From DATARR01 sp036376245 (GTDB lineage Bacteria; Acidobacteriota; Thermoanaerobaculia; Multivoradales; UBA5704), in contig DASVAS010000035.1 of assembly GCA_036376245.1 (NCBI GenBank), forward strand, positions 1-64,000: 64,000 nucleotides of DNA, read 5' to 3'. The notes under the pieces were generated by a model. That model saw only the letters and a list, made by a program, of their open reading frames with translations, searched no databases and was not told where the DNA came from. Positions 54,803-63,770 of the stretch are shown one piece after another (within the stretch, counting starts at the first letter, position 1; each line of letters begins with the position of its first letter). Made by a program: the position numbers and the translations under genes.

Positions 54803-56840
54803 GACCCTGGACATAGCGGCGCCCCTCGACACCGTCCGCGGAGTGGGTCCCGCCCGCGCCAGGGACCTCGCGGCAGCCGGCCTCCGCACCGTCCGCGACC
54901 TGCTCCTCCATGTGCCCGCCCGCTACGAGGACCGGCGCGTGTCCCGCACGGCATCCGAAGCCAGGGCCGGGGAAGCGGCGACCTTCCGCGGACGTCTCTC
55001 GGGATTGCGCCTCATCCGCACCCGCCGGCGGGGCTTCAGTTTCGTCCGTGCCTCCCTGGAGGGATTGCCGGTGGTCTGGTTCAACCGACCCTACCTGGCG
55101 AACCAGGACCTGGAAGGACGCGAAGTGTTCCTGTACGGGCAGGTGCGGGAGGCGAAAGGGAAGCTGGAGCTGATGAACCCTTCCGTCGAGATCGCGGGCG
55201 CGGCAACCGGCGGCCCGATCGCGCCGGTCTATGCCGCCGCGGGAAGCGTGGGGCCGGCGGCCATGGCCCGCATCCTCTCCGCCGTGCTGCCTCAGGTGGA
55301 CCTGCTCCAGGTGCCGGAGAACCTGCCGGAGGAGCTGCTCCGGCGGTACAGTCTGCCTGGCCTGGGAGAGTCCCTCCAGACTCTCCATCACCCCGAGCCC
55401 GACGTGGACGTGGACCTGCTGAACCAACGCCGGAGCCCGGCGCACCGGCGGATCATCTACGGCGAGTTGCTGGAGCTCCAGGTCACCCTGGCCCTGCTGC
55501 GGGAGCGGGAGAGGAGCGAGCCGCGGGTGCGGCGCTTCCGGATCGGCCCGAAGCTGCGGCGGACGCTGGGAGAGATCCCGCCGTTCCCGCTGACCGGCGC
55601 GCAGGAGCGCGTCCTGGGGGAGATCCTCGATGATCTGGCGGCGCCTCATCCCATGCTCCGGCTCCTCCAGGGGGACGTCGGGAGCGGCAAGACCATCGTC
55701 GCCGCCCTCGCCCTGGCCGCGGCCCTGGAGAACGGCTGGCAGGGAGCCTTCATGGCTCCCACCGAGTTGCTGGCCGAGCAGCACTTCGCCAACTTGCGGC
55801 GCCTGCTGGGGAGCCGCTACCGGGTGGGGCTTCTCACCGGCGGCGCCGCCGAGGCGGAGCGGGTCCGGGCGGAGCTGGCGGCGGGCGAGACGGAGCTGGT
55901 GGTGGGCACCCACGCCCTGTTCCAGGAGGCGGTGGAGTTCAACAGGCTGGGACTGGCGGTCATCGACGAGCAGCACCGCTTCGGCGTGGCCCAACGCAAC
56001 CTGCTGCGCGGCAAGGGGGACCGGCCGGACCTGCTGGTCATGACGGCGACGCCTATTCCCCGCTCTCTGGCCCTGACGGCCTACGGCGACCTGGACGTCT
56101 CGGTCCTGGACGAGCTGCCGCCAGGCCGCGCGCCGGTGCGGACCGAGGTCGTGCCGGCCCGGCAGCGCGACGGGGTCTACCGCCGCCTCCGCGAAGCCGT
56201 CGAGGCTGGCGCCCGCGCCTACGTCGTGGCCCCGTTCATCGAGGAGAGCGAGGCGATCGACGCCGCCTCCCTGGCCGAGGTGGAGCAGCGGGTCCGGGAA
56301 GCTCTTCCCGGTCTTCCAGTGGCCATCCTCCATGGACGCATGTCCGCCGCCGATCGGGAGCGGGGGATGCGCGCCTTCGCCGCGGGGGAGACGCGGGTCC
56401 TGGTGGCCACCTCCGTCATCGAGGTGGGGGTCGACGTGCCGGAGGCGACCTGGATGGTGATCGAGAGCGCCGAGCGCTTCGGCCTGGCGCAGCTCCACCA
56501 GCTCCGGGGCCGGGTAGGACGCGGCGCCGCCGAGTCGGTCTGCGTGGCGATCCACGGCCGGCTGGCCGGTACGGCCCGGCAACGGCTGGAGATCTTCGCC
56601 GCCACCCGGGACGGCTTCGAGATCGCCGAAGCCGACCTCGCCCTGCGGGGTCCGGGAGACCTGCTGGGGACCCGCCAGGCCGGGGTGCCCTCGCTGCGGG
56701 TCGCCCGCCTGCCCGAAGACTGGGACTGGCTGGTATGCGCCCGCGACGACGCCCGGGAGCTCCTGGGCCGCCTGGAGGGCTCGGCCCTGCGCGAGCTGGA
56801 GAAGGCCCTGGGCGGGGGGGATCTGGGAGGGAGGGCCTGA
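54756..56840 (+). CDS. recG: ATP-dependent DNA helicase RecG
   Basis: The protein (694 residues from ATG 54756) reverses stalled replication forks. The N-terminal wedge region starts LDTVRGVGPARARDLAAAGL, followed by RDLLLHVPARYEDRR. Helicase motifs are complete: QGDVGSGKTIVAAL (motif I, about 305), the DEQH box IDEQHRFG (about 402), TATPIPRSLALTAYGDLDVS, and HQLRGRVGRGA (motif VI). The ATG lies inside the FHA gene with a 47-nt overlap. A CTG just behind the FHA stop is an alternative, so the start is uncertain. Confidence 0.95.
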   Translation: MSCAAAWWSSASRLRRTLDIAAPLDTVRGVGPARARDLAAAGLRTVRDLLLHVPARYEDRRVSRTASEARAGEAATFRGRLSGLRLIRTRRRGFSFVRASLEGLPVVWFNRPYLANQDLEGREVFLYGQVREAKGKLELMNPSVEIAGAATGGPIAPVYAAAGSVGPAAMARILSAVLPQVDLLQVPENLPEELLRRYSLPGLGESLQTLHHPEPDVDVDLLNQRRSPAHRRIIYGELLELQVTLALLRERERSEPRVRRFRIGPKLRRTLGEIPPFPLTGAQERVLGEILDDLAAPHPMLRLLQGDVGSGKTIVAALALAAALENGWQGAFMAPTELLAEQHFANLRRLLGSRYRVGLLTGGAAEAERVRAELAAGETELVVGTHALFQEAVEFNRLGLAVIDEQHRFGVAQRNLLRGKGDRPDLLVMTATPIPRSLALTAYGDLDVSVLDELPPGRAPVRTEVVPARQRDGVYRRLREAVEAGARAYVVAPFIEESEAIDAASLAEVEQRVREALPGLPVAILHGRMSAADRERGMRAFAAGETRVLVATSVIEVGVDVPEATWMVIESAERFGLAQLHQLRGRVGRGAAESVCVAIHGRLAGTARQRLEIFAATRDGFEIAEADLALRGPGDLLGTRQAGVPSLRVARLPEDWDWLVCARDDARELLGRLEGSALRELEKALGGGDLGGRA

Positions 56841-56841
56841 G

Positions 56842-57981
56842 ATGAGGGTGCTCCTGATCGCCAACACCCTGCCGCCGCGGGACGTTTCCGGCGTCGGGGA
56901 ACAGGTGCTACAGTTGGCGGCCGGCCTCCGGGAGCTCGGGGATGAAGTCGAGGTGCTGGGCCGCGGCCCTGGCGGGGCGGTCGGTCCCAAGGTCCTCTTT
57001 CCGCTCCTGGTGGTGCCGGCGGTCTGGCGGGCGCTCCGCCGCTTCCGCCCGCACGTGGTCCAGGTCCACGAGTCGGACGGCGCTCTGGCCGCGTTGCTGG
57101 TGGCGATCCTCCGGGGAACGCTTGAGCCGCGTCCCTTCCTTGTGGCCCTGCTCCAGGTGAGCTACGTCGAGGAGTTGCGGGCGGTGCGTCCCTTGACCGC
57201 CGGTGGCAGGGTGTTGGGCCGGCCGGGGGGCGTCGAGGTCCGCTTCCGCTGGCTCAAGGCGCCGTTCCAGATCCTCCTGGGACTGCTCACGGCGCGGACG
57301 GCCGACCTGGTGCTGGCGCCCAGTGAGGCCACGGCCGCCGAGGTCCGGCGCGACTACCGCGCGGATCCCGTGGGCGTAGTCCCGAACGTGACGGGGGGGC
57401 TGGCAGTCGCGCCGGCCGGGGAGCCGGAGGGGGCGCCGGGCTACCTGCTGTTCGTGGGGCGCCTGCGCATCCGCAAGGGTGTGGAGGTGCTGCTGGAAGC
57501 CCTCCGGGAGCTGCGGCGGCGGAATCCAGCGGCCATCGTGCGGATCGCCGGCGACGGCGAGCACCGCGGGCGGCTGGAGCGCAAGGCGGGGGAGGTGGGA
57601 TTGGGCCCGGCTGTCGCCTTTCTGGGCTCCCGCGACGCCGCCGGGGTACGGACGCTCCTCCGGGGCGCCGCCGCCCTGGTCGTGCCCTCGACGTACGAGG
57701 GCATGCCGCTGGTGATTCTGGAGGCGATGGAGGCGGGAGTGCCGGTGGTGGCGAGCCGGGTGAGCGGCATCCCCGAGGTGGTGGTGGACGGAGAGACCGG
57801 CTGGCTGGTGCCGCCGGAAGACCCGGAGGCCCTGGCCAAGGCGCTGGAAGAGGCGCTGGCCGATCCGGAAGAGGCGCGGCGCCGGGGAGCCGCCGGCCGC
57901 GCGCGCGTCGAGGAGCGCTACCGGCCGGCCCACGCCGCGGCGGCTTGGCGCGCCGCGGTCGCAGGAGAGAGACTCGGATGA
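56842..57981 (+). CDS. Glycosyltransferase family 4
   Basis: The 379 residues have the GT-B fold of GT4 enzymes. The N terminus MRVLLIANTLPPRDVSGVGE has the glycine loop; the C-terminal half shows LLFVGRLRIRKGVEVLLEAL, RIAGDGEHRGRLERKA, VVPSTYEGMPLVILEAMEAG (the EX7E motif) and ASRVSGIPEVVVDGETGWLV. It probably transfers a sugar to a glycan or lipid acceptor in the cytoplasm. It starts 1 nt behind recG; its neighbours do not reveal the pathway. Confidence 0.93.
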   Translation: MRVLLIANTLPPRDVSGVGEQVLQLAAGLRELGDEVEVLGRGPGGAVGPKVLFPLLVVPAVWRALRRFRPHVVQVHESDGALAALLVAILRGTLEPRPFLVALLQVSYVEELRAVRPLTAGGRVLGRPGGVEVRFRWLKAPFQILLGLLTARTADLVLAPSEATAAEVRRDYRADPVGVVPNVTGGLAVAPAGEPEGAPGYLLFVGRLRIRKGVEVLLEALRELRRRNPAAIVRIAGDGEHRGRLERKAGEVGLGPAVAFLGSRDAAGVRTLLRGAAALVVPSTYEGMPLVILEAMEAGVPVVASRVSGIPEVVVDGETGWLVPPEDPEALAKALEEALADPEEARRRGAAGRARVEERYRPAHAAAAWRAAVAGERLG

Positions 57982-58478
57982 TGGAACGTTCCATGTTGAT
58001 CGTCGGCGTGCTCGCGACCCTGGGCGTCGTCGCGTCCGCCGCGCTGGGCTACGCCCTCGCCTCGCCCCAGGACGCCGCCATGCAGACCCACGTGCTGGTG
58101 GCCCTGGCGTCCACCCTGCTGGCGGTGTTTTCCCATTCCTGGATCCTGCTCTACCTGATCGGCACCGGCAGGGCGGTGCAGGGAGCCATACGGCGCGAGG
58201 GCCTGGACCCGGAGCTGGGCCGCCACGTCCGCCGCCTCAAGCCCTTCGCCTATGTCTGCGTGCCGCTGGCCATGGCCGGGATGCTGGCCGTGTTCGCGCT
58301 GGGCGCCGCCTCCACGGCGAACTACGTGCCGGCGCGCCACCACCACCTGGCCTTTTACGCCGCCCTGGCTGTCCAGGCCGTCGCCCTGGTGAGCGAGGCG
58401 CGGATCCTGCGCGAGAACGAGCGGCTCCTGCTGGACGTCGACGGGAGGCTGGCTGGCGCGGTCTCTGCCGCGGTCTGA
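57978..58478 (+). CDS. Unknown integral membrane protein with four helices and a His cluster
   Basis: Starting at ATG 57978 (ATGA overlap with the glycosyltransferase), the protein has 166 residues and about four transmembrane helices (near 6-26, 36-58, 88-110, 120-140). Histidines lie at or near membrane borders, in MQTHVLVALA, VFSHSWILLY and ARHHHLAFYA, which could suit heme or metal binding, but no known cytochrome signature is present. The family is not recognised. Confidence 0.82.
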   Translation: MMERSMLIVGVLATLGVVASAALGYALASPQDAAMQTHVLVALASTLLAVFSHSWILLYLIGTGRAVQGAIRREGLDPELGRHVRRLKPFAYVCVPLAMAGMLAVFALGAASTANYVPARHHHLAFYAALAVQAVALVSEARILRENERLLLDVDGRLAGAVSAAV

Positions 58479-58485
58479 CCCACTG

Positions 58486-59172
58486 ATGGATTCGAATCTT
58501 CTCTTCGGCGCCCTGGTGCAGCTCCTGCTGCTGTGGCTGGCGGTCTCGGTCCACGAGGCCGCCCACGCCTGGACGGCCCTGCTGTGCGGCGACGACACCG
58601 CCCGCGAGCAGGGGCGGGCGAGCCTCAACCCGCTGCGCCACATCGATCCCCTGGGCTCCCTGCTGTTCCCCGCGCTGCGGATGGCCTTCGGCCTCCCTGT
58701 CTTCGGGTGGGGGAGGCCTACGCCGGTGACCGACACCCGGCTCCGCCGCCCCGTCCGGGACGACATCTTCGTCCTGGCCTCGGGGTCGCTGGCCAACCTG
58801 CTGCTGGCGAGCCTCGCCAGCATCGCCCTCGTTCTCCTGGTGCGGGCGCTGGGGCCGGACGCGCGGGAGGCCGCCTTCCTCTCCCTGATGCACGCGCCCG
58901 GCGCGGAGGCGGTGCGCTCCTACCCGGTGATGTTCACCCTGGCGCGGCTGGCCTCCATCAACGCCCTGGTCGCCGCGTTCCACCTGATCCCCCTGCCGCC
59001 CCTGGACGGCGGACAGATCGTGCTCCACCTGCTGCCGCCGGATTGGGCGCAGAAGCTTGCGGCCATCCGCCCCTACGGCTTTATGATCGGGGTTCTGGCC
59101 GCCATGGGGCTCCTGCCGTTTTTGCTCCTGCCCTTCTACGGCATCCTGGGGCTGGTGATAAAACTCTCCTGA
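58486..59172 (+). CDS. Site-2 protease-family membrane metalloprotease (M50B, small type)
   Basis: The 228 residues have the zinc motif HEAAH in SVHEAAHAWTALLCGDD and the second motif LPPLDGGQIVLHLLP, with about five transmembrane helices. NPLRHIDPLGSLLFPAL is a hallmark of the small prokaryotic S2P group without PDZ domain. It differs from the larger M50 protein at 31898-32917. It lies 11 nt before trpS. The substrate is unknown. Confidence 0.93.
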   Translation: MDSNLLFGALVQLLLLWLAVSVHEAAHAWTALLCGDDTAREQGRASLNPLRHIDPLGSLLFPALRMAFGLPVFGWGRPTPVTDTRLRRPVRDDIFVLASGSLANLLLASLASIALVLLVRALGPDAREAAFLSLMHAPGAEAVRSYPVMFTLARLASINALVAAFHLIPLPPLDGGQIVLHLLPPDWAQKLAAIRPYGFMIGVLAAMGLLPFLLLPFYGILGLVIKLS

Positions 59173-59183
59173 GGAGTGGACGA

Positions 59184-60215
59184 GTGACCGAACAGAAGAT
59201 TGTGCTCTCGGGCATGCGCTCGACGGGCAAGATACATCTGGGCAACTACTTCGGCGCCCTGAAGAACTGGGTCGAGCTGCAGGACCAGTACCGCTGCTTC
59301 TATTTCGCCGCGGACTGGCACGCGCTGACCAGCGACTACGCCGATCCCTCGCAGATCGCGCAGAACACCATCGAGATGGTCATCGACTGGATCTCGACCG
59401 GGCTCGATCCCGAGCGGTCCACCATCTTCGTCCAGTCCATGGTGCCGGACCACGCCGAGCTCCACCTGCTGCTGTCGATGATCACCCCGCTCGGCTGGCT
59501 GGAGCGCGTGCCCACCTACAAGGAGCAGATCCAGCAGATCGAGAACAAGGACCTCTCGACCTACGGCTTCCTGGGCTACCCGGTCCTCCAGACCGTGGAC
59601 ATCTGCGTCTACCGCGCGCACTTCGTGCCGGTGGGCGAGGACCAGGCCAGCCACCTGGAGATCAGCCGCGAGATCGTGCGCCGGTTCAACTACCTCTACC
59701 AGACCGAGGTCTTCCCCGAGCCGCAGGCCCTCTTCACGGCCACTCCCAAGGTCCCGGGCATCGACGGCCGCAAGATGTCCAAGTCCTACAACAACGCCAT
59801 CAACCTGTCCGATCCGCCGGAGGTGATCCTGCAGAAGTGCAAGCAGATGTTCACCGACCCGCAGCGCCTGAAGCGCAGCGATCCCGGGCGGCCCGAGGTT
59901 TGCAACCTCTATGACTTCCACAAGCTGGTCTCGCCTCCCGAAGTCCAGGAGCGGGTGGCCCGGGAGTGCCGGGCGGCCCAGATCGGCTGCGTGGACGACA
60001 AGAAGCTGCTGGCGCAGATCCTGATCGACTATCTCGAACCGTTCCGCCGCCGCCGCGAGGAGCTGCTGGCGGACCGCGACATGGTCTACGACATCCTCCT
60101 CGAAGGCTCCCGCAAGGCGCGGGAACAGACGGCGGAGACCATGGAGCGGGTACGGACGGCCCTGGGCCTCGACTACCAGAAGGCCCTGCGCAAGGTGGAG
60201 AGCTTCACCGGATGA
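59184..60215 (+). CDS. trpS: Tryptophan-tRNA ligase
   Basis: The 343 residues form a class I aminoacyl-tRNA synthetase for Trp. SGMRSTGKIHLGNYFGAL includes the HIGH-type HLGN; RKMSKSYNNAI holds KMSKS (about 196-200). The start is GTG 59184 with GAGGAG upstream; the open frame that extends further upstream is out of frame with the protease gene and is not translated. It opens a chain of coupled genes: trpS-scpA-scpB-(repeat)-rluB-cmk. Confidence 0.97.
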   Translation: MTEQKIVLSGMRSTGKIHLGNYFGALKNWVELQDQYRCFYFAADWHALTSDYADPSQIAQNTIEMVIDWISTGLDPERSTIFVQSMVPDHAELHLLLSMITPLGWLERVPTYKEQIQQIENKDLSTYGFLGYPVLQTVDICVYRAHFVPVGEDQASHLEISREIVRRFNYLYQTEVFPEPQALFTATPKVPGIDGRKMSKSYNNAINLSDPPEVILQKCKQMFTDPQRLKRSDPGRPEVCNLYDFHKLVSPPEVQERVARECRAAQIGCVDDKKLLAQILIDYLEPFRRRREELLADRDMVYDILLEGSRKAREQTAETMERVRTALGLDYQKALRKVESFTG

Positions 60216-61125
60216 GCGAGGATACGCCCGACGATCTGCCGAAGCCGCTGGAGCTGCCGAAACCCGAGGAGCTCCGCGCGCGCCGCCGCCGCAAGGGGGG
60301 CGCTCCCGAAGGGGAGGCTGCCGGCGAGGCGTCCGTCTCCGCGCAGGCGGAAACGGCCGGCCTGCCGGACTCCTGGCGCGTCCAGCTCCCCATCTTCGAG
60401 GGACCGCTCGACCTCCTGCTGCACCTGATCAAGATCAACAAGGTGGAGATCACCGACATCCCGGTGGCGACCATCTGCGACCAGTTCCACGCCTACTTGG
60501 GGCTGATGGAGGAGCTGAATCTCGACATCGCCGGCGAGTACATCTACGAGGCGGCGGTGCTGATCCATCTGAAGTCCAAGATGCTCCTGCCGCGGCCGGC
60601 CAAGGCCGAGGGCGAGCCCGAGGAGGATCCCCGCCAGGAGCTGGTGGACCGCCTGCTGGAATACCGGCGCCTCAAGGAGGTGGCCCAGTCCTTCGCCGAG
60701 GTGGACCGGCTGCGCATGGGCATCTGGACCCGCAAGCCGCAGCCCCTGCCCGCCGCGCCGGAAGACGAGGAGGAGGCGATCGATCTCGGCGAGGTCTCGC
60801 TCTTCGACCTCCTCTCCGCCCTGAAGACGGCCCTGCTGCGCTACGACCGTGAGCACCCGCCGCCGCTCCAGCTCAGCGGCGAGGCCTACTCGGTGCGCGG
60901 GCAGTTCGACCGCCTGCTGGGCGAGCTGGACGCCGGCCGGCCCTACGACCTCTTGACCGACCTCAAGACGCGCTCCTGCCGCGCCGAGGCCATCGCCACC
61001 TTCCTGGCCGTGCTGGAGCTGGCGCGCCTCAACCTGGTGCGCGTCCACCAGACCGAGAGCGGCGACATTCTGCTCTACCGCACCACGCGGGAGCTGGGGG
61101 CTGAAGAACGGGAGGCGATCGGGGC

Positions 61126-61129
<4 letters not shown>
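60212..61129 (+). CDS. scpA: Segregation and condensation protein A
   Basis: From ATG 60212 (ATGA overlap with trpS) the protein has 305 residues. After a charged N-terminal extension of about 55 residues comes the kleisin core: FEGPLDLLLHLIKINKVEI, DIAGEYIYEAAVLIHLKSKM and LVDRLLEYRRLKEVAQSF, with a C-terminal winged helix (CRAEAIATFLAVLELARLNL). ScpA bridges SMC heads and works with ScpB in chromosome segregation. Confidence 0.96.
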
Positions 61130-61830
<701 letters not shown>

Positions 61831-61833
61831 GCC

Positions 61834-61905
61834 CTCACCCCCCGGCCCCCTCTCCCGGCCCCTCCCTCCGCTCCCTCCCCGGGAGAGGGGGAGACGACTT
61901 CTTCG
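61834..61905. repeat. Partial copy of the CTCACCCCC/GGGAGAGGGGG repeat (C3)
   Basis: CCTCACCCCCCGGCCCCCTC followed by CTCCCCGGGAGAGGGGGAGACG is the inner half of copies C1 and C2. It lies between scpB and rluB, inside what is otherwise a tightly packed same-strand gene series. Confidence 0.7.
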
Positions 61906-61915
61906 GAGGGGGGAG

Positions 61916-62848
61916 ATGAGCGAAGAGAGGTTGCAGAAGATCCTGGCCCGGGCCGGGATCGCCTCCCGCCGCAAGGCCGAGGAGCTGATCCGCGACGGCC
62001 TGGTCACCATCAACGGCCGCGTCGCCGGCATCGGCGACAAGGCCGACCCCGAGCGGGACGCCATCAAGGTGGACGGCAAGCGGGTGCAGCCGAACCGCGA
62101 GCATCACTACCTGCTCCTCAACAAGCCGAAGGGTGTCATGTCCACCGTCTCCGATCCCCAGGAACGGCCGACGGTCATGGACTTCGTCCCGCCGGCGCTG
62201 CGCAAGGCCCTGGTGCCGGTGGGCCGCCTCGACTTCCACACCGAGGGGCTGCTGCTGCTGACCGACGACGGCGAGTTCGCCCAGCGCATCGCGCATCCCC
62301 GCTACGGCAGCACCAAGACCTACGAGGTCAAGGTGAAGGGTACGCCCACCGAGGGGCAGATCGAGAGGCTCCGCTCGGGCATCCTGATCGAAGGCCGGCG
62401 CACCGCGCCCGCGAAGATCAACCCCCGCAATCCCTTCAAGCCAACGGGATCGCGGCGGCGGGGGGAGCCCGAGAGCGAGAACTCCTGGTGGGTGGTCGAG
62501 CTGACCGAGGGGCGCTCCCGCCAGATCCGCGAGATGTTCTTCCACGTCGGCCACCCCGTCCAGAAGCTGCGCCGCGTCGCCATCGGCCCGCTGCGGGACC
62601 CCCACCTGCCGCTGGGCGCCCTGCGGGAGCTGACCGAGCAGGAGGTCCGCAAGCTCCAGAAGTCCGCCCGGGGGCCGGAGGAGAAGCCGGCGTCCAGGCC
62701 GGCCCGCAAGGCCGCTCCCGCCGCGAAGAAGCCGGCGGCGAAGAAGGCCGTGCCGGTCCGCAAGGCCGCGAAGAAGGCCCCCGCGAAGAAGAAGGGGCCT
62801 GCCCGCAAGGCGACGGCGCCCCGTTCCGGCCGCCAGGGGCGTCGATGA
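61916..62848 (+). CDS. rluB: Ribosomal large-subunit pseudouridine synthase (RluB/RsuA family) with Lys/Ala/Pro tail
   Basis: The 310 residues start with an S4 RNA-binding domain (RLQKILARAGIASRRKAEEL, VTINGRVAG), then the pseudouridine synthase domain with catalytic Asp in VGRLDFHTEGLLLLT and the KTYEVKVKG and RSRQIREMFFHVGHPV motifs. A basic tail of about 60 residues rich in KKPAAKK and KKAPAKK repeats follows, resembling histone H1-like tails. RluB modifies 23S rRNA; RsuA- or RluF-type specificity cannot be excluded. The scpB-rluB-cmk order is widespread. Confidence 0.93.
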   Translation: MSEERLQKILARAGIASRRKAEELIRDGLVTINGRVAGIGDKADPERDAIKVDGKRVQPNREHHYLLLNKPKGVMSTVSDPQERPTVMDFVPPALRKALVPVGRLDFHTEGLLLLTDDGEFAQRIAHPRYGSTKTYEVKVKGTPTEGQIERLRSGILIEGRRTAPAKINPRNPFKPTGSRRRGEPESENSWWVVELTEGRSRQIREMFFHVGHPVQKLRRVAIGPLRDPHLPLGALRELTEQEVRKLQKSARGPEEKPASRPARKAAPAAKKPAAKKAVPVRKAAKKAPAKKKGPARKATAPRSGRQGRR

Positions 62849-63522
62849 CCTCGCGGCCCCTGATCGTGGCCATCGACGGACCTTCCGGCGTGGGCAAGAG
62901 CACCGCGGCCCGGCGCCTCGCCCGGCGTCTGGGCGTCCCCTTCATGGACACCGGCGCCATGTACCGGGCCATCGGGCTGAAAGTCCTGGAAAACGAGGTC
63001 GATCCCCGGGATCGTGAGGCGGTGGTGGCCATCGCCGGAGAGGCCGACGTGCGGCTGGGCCGCCGGGACGACGGCAGCTTCGAGGTCCTCCTGGACGGCG
63101 AGCCCGTGGAGGCCCGCATCCGCACCTCCGAGGTGGGGGAGGCGACCTCGACGATCTCCGCCTATCCGGAGGTGCGCCAGCGCATGGTCCGCCTCCAGCG
63201 CGAGGCGGCCGGAGACTACGGCGCGGTGTTGGAGGGGCGGGACATCGGCACCCGCGTCTTCCCCGACACGCCCTACAAGTTCTTCCTCGACGCCCGGAAC
63301 GACATCCGTTTCCAGCGGCGTTTCGACGAGCTGTCCACCGCCGGCCACGCCGTCACCTACGACCAGATCGTCGACGAGCTCAGCCGCCGCGACCTCCGCG
63401 ACAGCACCCGCACCGACTCCCCCCTGACTTGCGACGACTCCTACACGCTCATCGACTCCTCGGAGCTGACCATCGACGAGGTCGTCGAGAGGATGGCGGA
63501 GAAGATCGGGCGGAAGGGTTAG
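62845..63522 (+). CDS. cmk: Cytidylate kinase
   Basis: From ATG 62845 (ATGA overlap with rluB) the protein has 225 residues. It phosphorylates CMP and dCMP. The P-loop is IDGPSGVGKSTAARRLA (about 10-26), then FMDTGAMYRAIGLK, and the NMP-binding and lid regions include EGRDIGTRVFPD and RRDLRDSTRTDSPL. The frame upstream of the ATG is a shadow of rluB. Confidence 0.97.
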   Translation: MTSRPLIVAIDGPSGVGKSTAARRLARRLGVPFMDTGAMYRAIGLKVLENEVDPRDREAVVAIAGEADVRLGRRDDGSFEVLLDGEPVEARIRTSEVGEATSTISAYPEVRQRMVRLQREAAGDYGAVLEGRDIGTRVFPDTPYKFFLDARNDIRFQRRFDELSTAGHAVTYDQIVDELSRRDLRDSTRTDSPLTCDDSYTLIDSSELTIDEVVERMAEKIGRKG

Positions 63523-63533
63523 GCCTTGCTATC

Positions 63534-63770
63534 ATGGAGACGGGAGTCAAGCCCATGGCGGAACCTCTGATCGACATCCAGTACGTCTCCGACGAGAACG
63601 GCAACCCGACGGCCGTCATCGTGCCGATCGATCTGTGGCGGGAGATCGCCTCCGAGCGGGAGACCGCCTACCTCCTCCAAAGTGAAGCGATGAGAAAGCG
63701 CATCCTGGAAGCCCGGGAGCGCCGGGAGGGGATTCCTTTGGAAGAGGTACGTGCGAAGCTTGGAATTTGA
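63534..63770 (+). CDS. Phd/YefM-like antitoxin
   Basis: The 78 residues have DIQYVSDENGNPTAVIVPID and LWREIASERETAYLLQSEAM, then RKRILEARERREGIPLEEVR. The N-terminal beta-hairpin and helical C terminus are those of Phd/YefM antitoxins, which bind operator DNA and wrap the toxin. A second in-frame ATG at 63555 may be the real start. The YoeB-type toxin gene overlaps its last 20 nt. Confidence 0.82.
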   Translation: METGVKPMAEPLIDIQYVSDENGNPTAVIVPIDLWREIASERETAYLLQSEAMRKRILEARERREGIPLEEVRAKLGI

